Both the position numbers and the translations under genes were made by a program. Below are positions 26,127-33,638 of a DNA stretch of 64,000 nt, piece after piece. Position 1 is the first letter of the stretch. Each line of letters begins with the position of its first letter. This DNA comes from an uncultured Clostridia bacterium. GTDB lineage: Bacteria; Bacillota; Clostridia; UBA1381. The notes beneath the pieces are model-generated. The model was not told the origin of the DNA. It saw only the letters and a program-made list of their open reading frames with translations, and searched no databases. The stretch is taken from positions 61,585 to 125,584 of the forward strand of contig CALXZP010000012.1 in NCBI GenBank assembly GCA_944393255.1, given 5' to 3'.

Positions 26127-26215
26127 TGCGGGCTGCGATCGTTCACAAGCTCCGCTACTTGCAAGCAAAGCGGAGCATTGCTCCGATTTAAATATATAAT
26201 AACTTCAAAAAAATA

Positions 26216-26244
26216 TTGTATTTTTATCCGATACGTGGTATACT
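26216..26244 (+). promoter_or_regulatory. Sigma-A promoter of the 47-residue gene and probably comM
   Basis: TTGTAT (26216-26221), 17 nt, TATACT (26239-26244). It is followed by an unusually long (about 175 nt) untranslated leader. Confidence 0.75.
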
Positions 26245-26250
26245 TAAAAT

Positions 26251-26425
26251 ATGAACACTTCATATCCGCAAAGCAAGGTCTGTATATTCGTCTGCAAACA
26301 AGAGACCGGATCGGTCCGTGAGCGAGTGACAGACGGATAGCATTACAGCAAACGATGACGATGCGGTGATGAATAAAGCCGCTGTGCTTTAATGACAGTT
26401 ATATATATCAGCATGGAGGTATAAC
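26251..26425 (+). other. Structured untranslated leader of the 47-residue gene
   Basis: Near the expected 5' end ATATGAACACTTCATAT forms a perfect 7-bp hairpin. CGTCTG and CAGACG (about 26300 and 26333) can enclose GACCGGATCGGTC. I see no match to a riboswitch class I know (no T-box ACCGCG, SAM, TPP, c-di-GMP or fluoride core). A cis-regulatory RNA is possible; the pairing is by eye only. Confidence 0.35.
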
Positions 26426-26569
26426 ATGAATAGCAAGGAAAACGATAAAAAGAATGCGCCGGTTTCCGGACAAACCGGCAAAAAGCCCCTCAGCGAAAAC
26501 TGGCCGGAAGAGAATATTCAGAATATTCTTGATTATATAGAGGAACAAGGCGTTTATATCCGAGAATGA
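26426..26569 (+). CDS. Small hypothetical protein, 47 residues
   Basis: The ATG at 26426 has GGAGGT 6 nt upstream. The product starts with a polar, Lys/Asn-rich part (MNSKENDKKNAP), then a Gly-Lys stretch and a C-terminal amphipathic helix rich in Glu and Ile (ENIQNILDYIEEQGVYIRE). It has no Cys, signal peptide or membrane span. I do not recognise the family. It has its own promoter and long leader and is followed 11 nt after the stop by the pseudoknot preceding comM. Confidence 0.6.
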   Translation: MNSKENDKKNAPVSGQTGKKPLSENWPEENIQNILDYIEEQGVYIRE

Positions 26570-26580
26570 CACGCTGCGCC

Positions 26581-26625
26581 CGTTCAGCCCGCCCACCGGC
26601 TGAACGTATCAATTTCGGTGGGCGG
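26581..26625 (+). promoter_or_regulatory. Predicted H-type RNA pseudoknot upstream of comM
   Basis: Stem 1 is CGTTCAGCC (26581-26589) with GGCTGAACG (26598-26606), 9 perfect pairs. Its 8-nt loop CGCCCACC (26590-26597) is exactly complementary to GGTGGGCG (26617-26624). Extended pairing CCGCCCACCG/CGGTGGGCGG would be an alternative exclusive helix. GGAAAGG immediately follows, the only candidate ribosome binding site of comM. Confidence 0.6.
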
Positions 26626-26645
26626 AAAGGCTGTGACTGAAAAAA

Positions 26646-28169
26646 ATGTTTTCATCGATCAACACCGTGTCGCTCATGGGCCTTGACGGCTTCATCGTTG
26701 AAGTCCAAACCGATATATCCACAGGCATGATCGCTTTTGATATGATCGGGCTGCCCGACGCAGCAGTACGCGAATCCCGTGAACGCGCCAAAGCCTCGAT
26801 AAAAAACTGCGGCTGTGAATTCCCGCGCAAGCGGATAACAATAAATCTTGCGCCTGCCTCATTGAAAAAGGAAGGCTCGGGCTTTGACCTGGCAATAACA
26901 ATAGGCATACTGACAGCGTCGGGTCAGCTCAATATCCCGGATCCCGAACACGTTGTTTTCATAGGCGAGCTTGCGCTCGACGGATCTGTGAAAGCCGTGA
27001 ACGGCGTGCTGCCTATGGTCATCTCGGCATATGAGCACGGCTTCACACAGTGTTTCGTTCCTGCCGATAATGCGGACGAGGCAGCAGTCATAAACGGGAT
27101 AGAGATATACCCCGTACGGCGGCTCGGCGAGGTTATCGATCATTTTGACGGTATATACAGGCTCAGCCCGCACAAGCCCGATCCTTCCCTTCTTGAAGCC
27201 GCCGCTGCTGCTTCTGGGATAGACATGCTTGAGGTAAAGGGCCAGGAACAGGCGAAACGCGCAATGGAAATAGCCGCGAGCGGCTCGCACAATGTGCTGA
27301 TGACAGGGCCCGCCGGAACAGGCAAATCAATGCTTGCCAAAAGAATGAGCACTATTCTGCCCGATATGACGTTTGATGAAATGCTTGAGGTAACAAAGCT
27401 CCATTCCATAGCGGGAACGCTGCCGGCACATACGCCGCTTATAACCCGGCGTCCTTTCAGGAGCCCGCACCACACTGTCTCAGCCAATGCGCTTTCCGGG
27501 GGCGGAGCCGTTCCGAGACCCGGCGAGCTTTCTCTCGCGCACTGCGGAGTTCTGTTTTTAGACGAACTGCCCGAGTTCCGGCGCGATTCGCTCGAGGTGC
27601 TGCGTCAGCCGCTTGAGGACGGCGTTATAACAATATCAAGAGTCAGCGCCACGCTTACATATCCATGCAATATCATGCTGGTGACGGCTATGAATCCATG
27701 CCCGTGCGGAAATTTCGGCAATCCAAAGCGCGCATGCACCTGTACGGCTAATCAAATACACCGTTACCGCTCGAAAATCTCAGGTCCTCTGCTTGACAGG
27801 ATAGATATTCAGATAGAAGTACCGTCAGTCAGCTATGACGATCTAGCCAAAATACCTGACGGAGAATCCAGCGCAGCCATAAAGGAACGCGTGAACAAGG
27901 CCCGAAAAATACAGATCGAGCGATACAAAGACGACGGCATAACCTCAAATTCACAGCTTACCGCAGGAATGCTTGATAAATATTGCAGTCTGGGCGATAA
28001 AGAAAGCCGTCTGCTCCGCAGCGCCTTTGAAAGTCTCGGCATGAGCGCCAGAGCGCACAGCAAGATCCTTAAGGTATCAAGGACCATCGCCGACCTCGAC
28101 GGCAGCGACGACATAACCTCCTCGCATCTTGCGGAGGCAATACAATACAGAAACTTCGACAGAGGATAA
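26646..28169 (+). CDS. comM: ComM/YifB-type AAA+ ATPase (Mg-chelatase-like)
   Basis: This 507-residue protein comprises an N-terminal Lon-protease-like ChlI fold (1-170), an AAA+ module with Walker A GPAGTGKS (221-228), the Walker B region LFLDELPEF, sensor region MNPCPCG with a Cys cluster (CPCG.F..CTCT), and a C-terminal Mg_chelatase-like helical domain. In other bacteria ComM is a hexameric helicase promoting branch migration during natural transformation. Upstream in-frame starts are blocked by a TGA, so 26646 stands; its ribosome binding site GGAAAGG is poor and distant (15 nt), which fits control by the upstream pseudoknot. Confidence 0.93.
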   Translation: MFSSINTVSLMGLDGFIVEVQTDISTGMIAFDMIGLPDAAVRESRERAKASIKNCGCEFPRKRITINLAPASLKKEGSGFDLAITIGILTASGQLNIPDPEHVVFIGELALDGSVKAVNGVLPMVISAYEHGFTQCFVPADNADEAAVINGIEIYPVRRLGEVIDHFDGIYRLSPHKPDPSLLEAAAAASGIDMLEVKGQEQAKRAMEIAASGSHNVLMTGPAGTGKSMLAKRMSTILPDMTFDEMLEVTKLHSIAGTLPAHTPLITRRPFRSPHHTVSANALSGGGAVPRPGELSLAHCGVLFLDELPEFRRDSLEVLRQPLEDGVITISRVSATLTYPCNIMLVTAMNPCPCGNFGNPKRACTCTANQIHRYRSKISGPLLDRIDIQIEVPSVSYDDLAKIPDGESSAAIKERVNKARKIQIERYKDDGITSNSQLTAGMLDKYCSLGDKESRLLRSAFESLGMSARAHSKILKVSRTIADLDGSDDITSSHLAEAIQYRNFDRG

Positions 28170-28189
28170 ACTATTGATACAACCATAAC

Positions 28190-28243
28190 AAGCACCCGCT
28201 GAATATAATAGTATACCAATCTATTATAAAAAGGCAGGTGCTT
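28190..28243 (+). promoter_or_regulatory. Hairpin covering the sigK ribosome binding site
   Basis: AAGCACC (28190-28196) pairs with GGTGCTT (28237-28243), and inside it TATAATAG (28204-28211) pairs with CTATTATA (28221-28228). The downstream arm includes AGGTG of the only ribosome binding site of sigK. It could also act as a comM terminator (TTTTATT follows). No strong vegetative promoter lies between. Confidence 0.5.
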
Positions 28244-28248
28244 TTATT

Positions 28249-28935
28249 ATGCTTGAAGCGGTTTTTGAATGGCTGCGGACTGTCGTGCTGATGGCAGGAT
28301 ACGTTTCCGGCAGCGCGGCGTTTCCCAAGCCACTCACTCCGGAGGAGGAAAAGAAATATCTTGACCTGCTCGCAAAAGGCGATGAGAACGCAAAAAATAT
28401 CCTCATTGAACGAAACCTGCGTCTTGTGGCGCATATCACCAAGAAATACGGCGACGAAAACAATTCTGAGGATCTTATATCGATCGGTACGATAGGTCTC
28501 ATAAAGGGTATAAACACCTTCAGCGCCGACAAGAACAAAAAGCTCTCCTCATATATAGCGCGCTGCATAGAAAACGAGGTGCTTATGTATCTGCGCGCCG
28601 CAAAACGCCGGAGGAGCGAGGTCTATATAGACGACGGCATAGGCATGGACAGCGAAGGCAACAACCTGACGCTTGCCGATATACTCACCGGCAGCGACGA
28701 AGACATTGCAGACACTGTTTCGGACAGCATGGAAGCGGAAAAGCTGTACAGGATCATGCACCGTGTCCTGAGCGACGCCGAATACAAGATAATATTCCGC
28801 CGTTACGGATTGTGCGGAACACGGCGTATGACCCAGCGCGAGATCGCGGATGACCTGGGAATAAGCCGCAGCTATGTGAGCAGGATAGAAAAGAAATGCC
28901 TGCAAAAGCTTGCAGAGGAATACATGCTTGAATAA
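28249..28935 (+). CDS. sigK: Sporulation sigma factor SigK (pro-sigma K)
   Basis: The 228-residue sigma-70-family protein has an N-terminal hydrophobic pro-sequence (about 1-20, VFEWLRTVVLMAGYVSGSA) of the kind removed by SpoIVFB before activation. The region 2 core (RNLRLVAHITKKY, LISIGTIGLIKGINTF) and region 4 helix-turn-helix (TQREIADDLGISRSYVSRIE) are intact. SigK drives late mother-cell genes for coat and cortex. The gene is contiguous, with no skin-type prophage splitting it. Its presence indicates the lineage sporulates or did so recently. Confidence 0.93.
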   Translation: MLEAVFEWLRTVVLMAGYVSGSAAFPKPLTPEEEKKYLDLLAKGDENAKNILIERNLRLVAHITKKYGDENNSEDLISIGTIGLIKGINTFSADKNKKLSSYIARCIENEVLMYLRAAKRRRSEVYIDDGIGMDSEGNNLTLADILTGSDEDIADTVSDSMEAEKLYRIMHRVLSDAEYKIIFRRYGLCGTRRMTQREIADDLGISRSYVSRIEKKCLQKLAEEYMLE

Positions 28936-28947
28936 CTCGAAATACGG

Positions 28948-28976
28948 TTGACTTTATCCCGTGAATTATGTATAAT
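28948..28976 (+). promoter_or_regulatory. Sigma-A promoter of rmuC
   Basis: TTGACT (28948-28953), 17 nt, TATAAT (28971-28976). It leaves a 5' UTR of about 25 nt. Confidence 0.8.
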
Positions 28977-29008
28977 ATAAACATATCCATAAGAAAGGAA
29001 CGAAAAAA

Positions 29009-30325
29009 ATGTCAGATATACTATCCGCCGCAGCGCTGGCTGTTTCGGTCATCACAGCCGTATGCGTTATCGTGCTTATCCGTACCGTTACCCGCCGCCG
29101 CAGTGATATCAGCGATGAGACCGTCCGCAGCGCTGTCGGACGCGCGATCGAGCCTCTCGGAGCTCTGCTCAGCAGTAACCAGCGCGACATAGGAGATATG
29201 CAGACACAGCGTTTTGCAGCAATAGACCGAGCCCTGAACGATATGCGCGCCACAGTGGACAGACGGCTCGACCGGCTTCGTACCGACAACACCTCCGCTA
29301 TAGACCGGCTCAGAACAGAAAATAATACACAGCTTGAAACCATGCGGCGCAGCTACACGGAAACAATGGAGCAGCTGCGCCGCGATAATACGGCAAGTCT
29401 TGAAAAGCTGCGCACAGAGACCGGAGAACAGCTCTCGCTCATACGCGGCACCGTCGATGAAAAGCTCCAGGAAACGCTTGACTCACGCATAACAAAATCC
29501 TTCAGACTTGTCAGCGAAAGGCTCGAACAGGTGTATAAGGGACTTGGTGAAATGCAGACGCTGGCGCAGGGCGTTGGCGATCTGAAAAAGGTCTTATCCA
29601 ACGTCAAGACACGCGGAATACTCGGAGAGATACAGCTCGGCTCGATAATAGAGCAGATAATGTCCCCCGAGCAATACGATGAAAATGTCTGCACAGTTCC
29701 CGGGAGCCGGAACGCAGTCGAATTTGCCGTTAAGCTCCCGGACCGCAGCGGCTCGGTAACATATCTGCCTATAGACTCCAAGTTTCCGAGCGATACATAT
29801 TCCGCACTGCTTGACGCTTATGACAGCGGCAGCAAGGAAGCCGCAGACAGCTGTGCAAAGGCCCTCAGAGCGCGTATGCTTTCTGAAGCGAAGGCCATAA
29901 GAGAAAAATACGTATCGCCGCCCGCCACTACCGATTTTGCAGTAATGTTCCTGCCTTTTGAGGGACTGTATGCCGAAGCGGTGAACCGCGGCATGATAGA
30001 AGAGCTTCAGGCGAAATATAAAGTCATGCTCGCCGGTCCGAGCACAATGGCGGCAATGCTCAATTCGATGCAGATGGGCTTTAAAACTCTCGCTATCGAA
30101 AAACGTTCCGCCGAAGTTTGGGAGATATTGGGCGCAGTCAAGACCGAATTTTCAAAATTTGAAGCTGTCCTCGAATCAGCTCAGAAACGCATAAATCAGG
30201 CCAATTCGGATCTGGACAAGCTTATAGGCGTACGCACACGCGCCATCGTCCGCAGGCTTGGCAGTGTGGAAACGCTCGAGACCGATAAAACAACGGCTCT
30301 AGATATACCTGAAAACGAACAGTAA
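29009..30325 (+). CDS. rmuC: DNA recombination protein RmuC
   Basis: RmuC (438 residues) has one N-terminal membrane helix (about 5-27), a long coiled coil with repeated RL/R.DN.. heptads (35-170), and the conserved PD-(D/E)XK-like RmuC domain (about 190-400; VKTRGILGEIQLGSIIEQI, YLPIDSKFPSD, FAVMFLPFEGLYAE). Family members limit recombination between short inverted repeats; the mechanism is not settled. Own promoter and AAAGGA site. It follows sigK by 73 nt. Confidence 0.92.
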   Translation: MSDILSAAALAVSVITAVCVIVLIRTVTRRRSDISDETVRSAVGRAIEPLGALLSSNQRDIGDMQTQRFAAIDRALNDMRATVDRRLDRLRTDNTSAIDRLRTENNTQLETMRRSYTETMEQLRRDNTASLEKLRTETGEQLSLIRGTVDEKLQETLDSRITKSFRLVSERLEQVYKGLGEMQTLAQGVGDLKKVLSNVKTRGILGEIQLGSIIEQIMSPEQYDENVCTVPGSRNAVEFAVKLPDRSGSVTYLPIDSKFPSDTYSALLDAYDSGSKEAADSCAKALRARMLSEAKAIREKYVSPPATTDFAVMFLPFEGLYAEAVNRGMIEELQAKYKVMLAGPSTMAAMLNSMQMGFKTLAIEKRSAEVWEILGAVKTEFSKFEAVLESAQKRINQANSDLDKLIGVRTRAIVRRLGSVETLETDKTTALDIPENEQ

Positions 30326-30343
30326 AAAAATAAGCAGCATGCC

Positions 30344-30445
30344 AAGGGAGCTTTAGCTCCCCGGCGTTTCAGCGGGAGATCATAACTCCCGCTGAAATGA
30401 CAAATGGCGCCCGACTATGGAGTCGGGCGCCATCTTTGCATAGGT
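30344..30445 (-). repeat. Three-hairpin dispersed repeat, copy 2
   Basis: In minus-strand sense it reads ACCTATGCAAAGATG (30445-30431), a perfect 13-bp hairpin 1 (30404-30433, GGCGCCCGACT arms, loop of 4), then hairpin 2 TTTCAGCGGGAG / CTCCCGCTGAA and hairpin 3 GGAGCTAAAGCTCC. Hairpins 2 and 3 and the 15-nt head are nearly identical to copy 1; hairpin 1 has a different sequence but keeps its pairing. It lies between the convergent rmuC and luxS genes. Confidence 0.7.
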
Positions 30446-30457
30446 CATATTTGATTA

Positions 30458-30925
30458 TCACAGCGCGTTTACCGCGTCATAATCCGGTATCTCCGTATTT
30501 TCTATTACCGGCAGATATTCTGATAAGGCGGATTTTGCCTTGTCAAGGTCAAGCTCCCGGTAATTACCGCATTCTATCTCGCTCGCACCGAATACCCGTC
30601 CCTGATATTCAAGCGTCTTTTTTATTGCCGAAACTACCGCGTCTCTCACCTTTTCCGCCGTTACCGACGAGCGCACAAGAAAATAAAAGCCGGTACGGCA
30701 GCCCATCGGCCCAAAATATACAACTTCTCCGCCTATATCCGAATTTCTCGTAAAGGTGGCGAGCATATGCTCTATCGTATGTATCGTTATATTGTCCAGC
30801 AATACTCCGGTATTCGGCTTGCAGAACCGCAGATCATACGTTACCACATCTCCGTCGATACGCGATATATACATACCGCGGTCAAGCTTTCTATGGTCTA
30901 CCTGAAACGATTTTATCTTTTCCAT
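30458..30925 (-). CDS. luxS: S-ribosylhomocysteine lyase
   Basis: LuxS (155 residues) cleaves S-ribosylhomocysteine to homocysteine and DPD, the precursor of autoinducer-2. The metal site HTIEH and the downstream Cys (ECGNYREL), plus the substrate segment MGCRTGFY, are present. I chose the ATG at 30925 (MEKIKSFQVDH) with GGAGG upstream; an ATG three codons earlier is also possible. It follows mtnN by about 20 nt; together they form the two-step S-adenosylhomocysteine recycling pathway. Confidence 0.97.
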   Translation of the reverse strand: MEKIKSFQVDHRKLDRGMYISRIDGDVVTYDLRFCKPNTGVLLDNITIHTIEHMLATFTRNSDIGGEVVYFGPMGCRTGFYFLVRSSVTAEKVRDAVVSAIKKTLEYQGRVFGASEIECGNYRELDLDKAKSALSEYLPVIENTEIPDYDAVNAL

Positions 30926-30946
30926 CCGAGCCATACCTCCGTTCCT

Positions 30947-31639
30947 TTAAACGCTCAGCCTTGCAGCTGCGCGCTTTATTATCTCTATCGATCTCGCTGC
31001 GGCCTCCTTCTCAAACGCAGGGAAATCCACTGCGCTGTCGTCATTGGCGCAGTCCGACACCGCTCTTATCACACCGAACGGCACTCCGTTCATAACGCAC
31101 ACATGCCCTATAGCCGCGCCTTCCATTTCCGCCGCCGCCGCTCCGAACACCTCCCGAAGCCTTTTGCGCTGATCGTCACGGCAAATAAACTGGTCGCCAG
31201 ACACTACCGTGCCCGTTACCGCGCGCACTCCGGCTTCATCCGCACAGGTCTTGAGAATATCCGCCGTCTCACGGTCGCATTCCATATATACACGGTCAAG
31301 CCCCGTTATAAATCCCGGCTCGTCTCCGAGCGGAGTTGTGTCCATATCATGCTCCGCTACCTTGTCCGCTACAACTATATCCCCTATCCTCAGCGAATCC
31401 TCCAGTCCTCCGGCAACGCCCGTATTGATCACCGCTGTAACTCCGTATTCCATTATCATTATCTGAGCCGTGACCGCCGCATTTACCTTGCCGACGCCTG
31501 CCTCGGCCACCACTGCCTTTTTACCGCAAAGTGTTCCGCTGCAAAACTCGACAGATGCGATCTCGCGTATCTCCTTATCGCTCATTGCCGTTTTCAGCCC
31601 TCTTACCTCGCTGTCCATAGCACCTATTATACCGATCAT
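30947..31639 (-). CDS. mtnN: 5'-methylthioadenosine/S-adenosylhomocysteine nucleosidase
   Basis: This 230-residue enzyme removes adenine from SAH and MTA, feeding LuxS. Motifs: MIGIIGAMDSEV at the N-terminus with the catalytic acid, NTGVAGGL, the ribose-binding AAAEMEGAAIGHVC, and the purine-site Asp in RAVSDCAND. The ATG at 31639 is preceded by GGAG; in-frame sequence further upstream is not conserved-looking. It is first in the mtnN-luxS operon. A TTGATA-like -35 lies in the AT-rich region 31690-31720, but the -10 is ambiguous. Confidence 0.96.
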   Translation of the reverse strand: MIGIIGAMDSEVRGLKTAMSDKEIREIASVEFCSGTLCGKKAVVAEAGVGKVNAAVTAQIMIMEYGVTAVINTGVAGGLEDSLRIGDIVVADKVAEHDMDTTPLGDEPGFITGLDRVYMECDRETADILKTCADEAGVRAVTGTVVSGDQFICRDDQRKRLREVFGAAAAEMEGAAIGHVCVMNGVPFGVIRAVSDCANDDSAVDFPAFEKEAAARSIEIIKRAAARLSV

Positions 31640-31820
31640 TTTTCTTTTAGCTCCTTTAAAAATATTTTTTGTTTTTTCCAATTTTATCTTTTGCTTTTTC
31701 GTCCTGTTATCAATATACCGAGCACAATGCTTCGCCAAATTCCGCCTTGAATAAGCCGCGCGCACGGATACAAAATATATATGCCCGCAATTTTTCGCGG
31801 CACAGAAAGGAGAAATAAGG

Positions 31821-32000
31821 ATGAAACGAATAAATAATGACAAAATTTTTGAAAGTCTGTCCTTCGGACTTGAGTCCGACGCTGTTTCACATCATGAATG
31901 TACCGGTCTTATACCGTTTCTGCCTCAGGACAGCTTTCAGCTCCGCTCGTATGAGCATATCGAAAACTATCTGCCGGACGATCTTAAGCACAGAAACTAA
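31821..32000 (+). CDS. Small hypothetical protein, 59 residues
   Basis: The ATG at 31821 has AAAGGAG about 8 nt upstream and a plausible TTGAAT/TACAAA promoter near 31747-31774. The product starts MKRINNDKIFESLSFG and ends YEHIENYLPDDLKHRN; it is polar, slightly acidic, without signal peptide or transmembrane helix, with a HHEC and a GLIPFLP segment. I do not recognise a named family. It is divergent from mtnN and its stop overlaps the end of the convergent phosphopantetheinyl transferase gene by 4 nt. Confidence 0.6.
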   Translation: MKRINNDKIFESLSFGLESDAVSHHECTGLIPFLPQDSFQLRSYEHIENYLPDDLKHRN

Positions 32001-32623
32001 AGCTGCCGGCTGACTGCCATATGGTATCCGGCAAAGCCGCAGACCACATCGTCAACAGAATACAGTCTGCCACGGTGCTCCGTTTGTCCTTCAAGAACGT
32101 CGAGACTGCCGAAGCCTATCTGTATCCCCAGCCCCGCCGCCTTGGATACAGCTTCCTTACGCGCCCAAAGCCGCGTAAATACGGCCGGATCGCCCAACGC
32201 CGCTCCGCGCTCACGCTCCGTAAAGCATCTGCGGAGCAAGCCGGCGCCCGGCGTCCTTTCCAGCTGTACGTCTATACCGACAGGCGTATCGGAAACTGCG
32301 CACGCCGCAAGCGTTCCGGAATGTGACAGACTGAGGAAAAATCCCTCCGGCGCTGTAAAATAAGGCTTTCCCAATTCATCAGCCTCGTAGCGGACCGGGA
32401 GAGGCAGATGCGGAAACAATACCGAAGCAGCATGGATCAGCATATGCTCCGCCCCCGCCGAACGGCGCTTTTCATCCTCATTTCTTATACTGCTGAGCTT
32501 TTTTAAACGGTATTCGGAAAACCCGTCCGTACATGACGCGTCCGCTTCCGATATATCACCGAAGCATATATATATACCGTTTATCCTTCTTTCCGCTATG
32601 CCGGACATAAGCGCTGCCCTCAT
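31997..32623 (-). CDS. Sfp-type 4'-phosphopantetheinyl transferase
   Basis: This 208-residue protein transfers phosphopantetheine from CoA to carrier proteins. It has the family signature: LGKPYF, FFLSLSHSG, the metal-binding VGIDVQLE, and the WARKEAVSKAAGLGI helix. No AcpS-type enzyme is visible here, so it may activate the AcpP encoded at 12093-12323, or carrier proteins of a specialised pathway elsewhere. Its ATG overlaps the sir2 stop (ATGA), showing coupling. Confidence 0.92.
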   Translation of the reverse strand: MRAALMSGIAERRINGIYICFGDISEADASCTDGFSEYRLKKLSSIRNEDEKRRSAGAEHMLIHAASVLFPHLPLPVRYEADELGKPYFTAPEGFFLSLSHSGTLAACAVSDTPVGIDVQLERTPGAGLLRRCFTERERGAALGDPAVFTRLWARKEAVSKAAGLGIQIGFGSLDVLEGQTEHRGRLYSVDDVVCGFAGYHMAVSRQL

Positions 32624-33342
32624 ATCCTGAGCGCGCCCAGGACTTCTCCTATAGCGTCATGGATAACAAGCTCCGCCGCATTATCAGCCGATGTTCTGCT
32701 CTTGTTTATCAGCACAAGATGTCTGCCATGAAAATAATTTATCAGACCCGCGGCCGGATACACCGCCAAGGACGTACCGCCTATTATGAGAGTCTGCGCA
32801 TCCGATATAGCTTCAACAGCTCCGCGTATGCAGTTATCATCAAGCATCTCCTCATAAAGCACTACGTCCGGCTTTATTCTGCCTCCGCATTCATCGCAGA
32901 ACGGGATACCCTTAGTCCCGGCCACAGCGTCTATCCCAAAAGCCTTGCCGCATTTTTCACAATAGTTGCGCAGAATTGAGCCGTGCAGCTCGTACACAGT
33001 CCTTGAACCGGCAAGCTGATGCAGACCGTCGATATTCTGAGTTATCACCGCCTTGAGCTTGCCCGTTTCCTCAAGCTTTGCAAGCGCCGTGTGCGCCTTA
33101 TTCGGCCGCACATTCTTTACTATCAATTTATCACGGTAAAACCTGAAAAACTCCTCAGGATGACTGTAGTAAAAGGTCGCGCTCAATATAGTCTCCGGCG
33201 GATAGTCATAAGACTGATGGTACAGTCCGTCCACACTGCGGAAATCCGGGATCCCGCTCTCTGTCGAAACGCCGGCGCCGCCGAAAAAAACAATATTGTC
33301 CGAACCGTCTATTATAGCCTGAAGCTTTTCTATATCAGTCAT
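32620..33342 (-). CDS. NAD-dependent protein deacylase, sirtuin
   Basis: This 240-residue Sir2-family enzyme removes acyl groups from lysines using NAD. Seen: GAGVSTESGIPDFRS (NAD pocket), TQNIDGLHQLAG with the catalytic His later in ELHGS, a four-Cys zinc site (YCEKCG ... FCDECG), and GTSLAVYPAAGL. The ATG at 33342 has AGGAGGG 7 nt upstream and the promoter at 33379-33407. It is coupled to a phosphopantetheinyl transferase. Confidence 0.95.
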   Translation of the reverse strand: MTDIEKLQAIIDGSDNIVFFGGAGVSTESGIPDFRSVDGLYHQSYDYPPETILSATFYYSHPEEFFRFYRDKLIVKNVRPNKAHTALAKLEETGKLKAVITQNIDGLHQLAGSRTVYELHGSILRNYCEKCGKAFGIDAVAGTKGIPFCDECGGRIKPDVVLYEEMLDDNCIRGAVEAISDAQTLIIGGTSLAVYPAAGLINYFHGRHLVLINKSRTSADNAAELVIHDAIGEVLGALRI

Positions 33343-33378
33343 GCCCGATCCCTCCTGCCTCATTCGTTTATTACCCTT

Positions 33379-33407
33379 ATTATACCTCATATCAGCACGC
33401 TTTGCAA
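33379..33407 (-). promoter_or_regulatory. Sigma-A promoter of sir2
   Basis: On the minus strand TTGCAA (33407-33402), 17 nt, TATAAT (33384-33379). The region 33408-33568 upstream is AT-rich and holds no gene. Confidence 0.85.
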
Positions 33408-33568
33408 GTATTTTTAAATAAATACCGTCATGATATGCTTACAAGACCGTATCATTTCTTTTTTTGTACAAACACAAAAACTTTTGTCAATCATGCCGTA
33501 CTTTTTACCCACGGATCTGTCTGTTTTGAACTGTATACCTAAATAACACATTACACCCAGATCACAGC

Positions 33569-33611
33569 AAAAAACACATCGGACGGCGCAGCACCTGCGC
33601 CGTCCGGTGCA
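33569..33611 (-). terminator. Terminator of the small membrane exporter gene
   Basis: A nearly perfect GC-rich stem (CGGACGGCGCAG facing CTGCGCCGTCCG) with a 3-4 nt loop. In minus-strand sense it is followed by TTTTTT. Confidence 0.9.
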
Positions 33612-33638
33612 TTAGTGAAAAATTCATTACTGAAAATA

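Noticed and set aside
25892..26200. CRISPR array in the hairpin-rich region
   Set aside because: The hairpins are all different and not regularly spaced; there are no spacers or cas genes. It matches a single dispersed repeat copy instead.
26251..26425. c-di-GMP (GEMM) riboswitch in the leader of the 47-residue gene, because of a CCGCAAAGC word
   Set aside because: The remaining conserved parts, including the tetraloop and receptor, are absent; one short word is not enough.
26567..26640. Selenocysteine or programmed readthrough of the TGA ending the 47-residue gene, given the pseudoknot 11 nt downstream
   Set aside because: The extension would be only about 40 residues of low-quality sequence overlapping comM, and the pseudoknot is better explained as a comM translation control element.
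28249..28935. Skin-like element splitting sigK
   Set aside because: The reading frame is continuous from the pro-sequence to region 4.
30767..31750. 327-codon open frame on the plus strand opposite luxS and mtnN
   Set aside because: It spans two firmly identified minus-strand genes, is rich in Arg/His/Tyr as expected for reverse complement of biased codons, and has no start signal.
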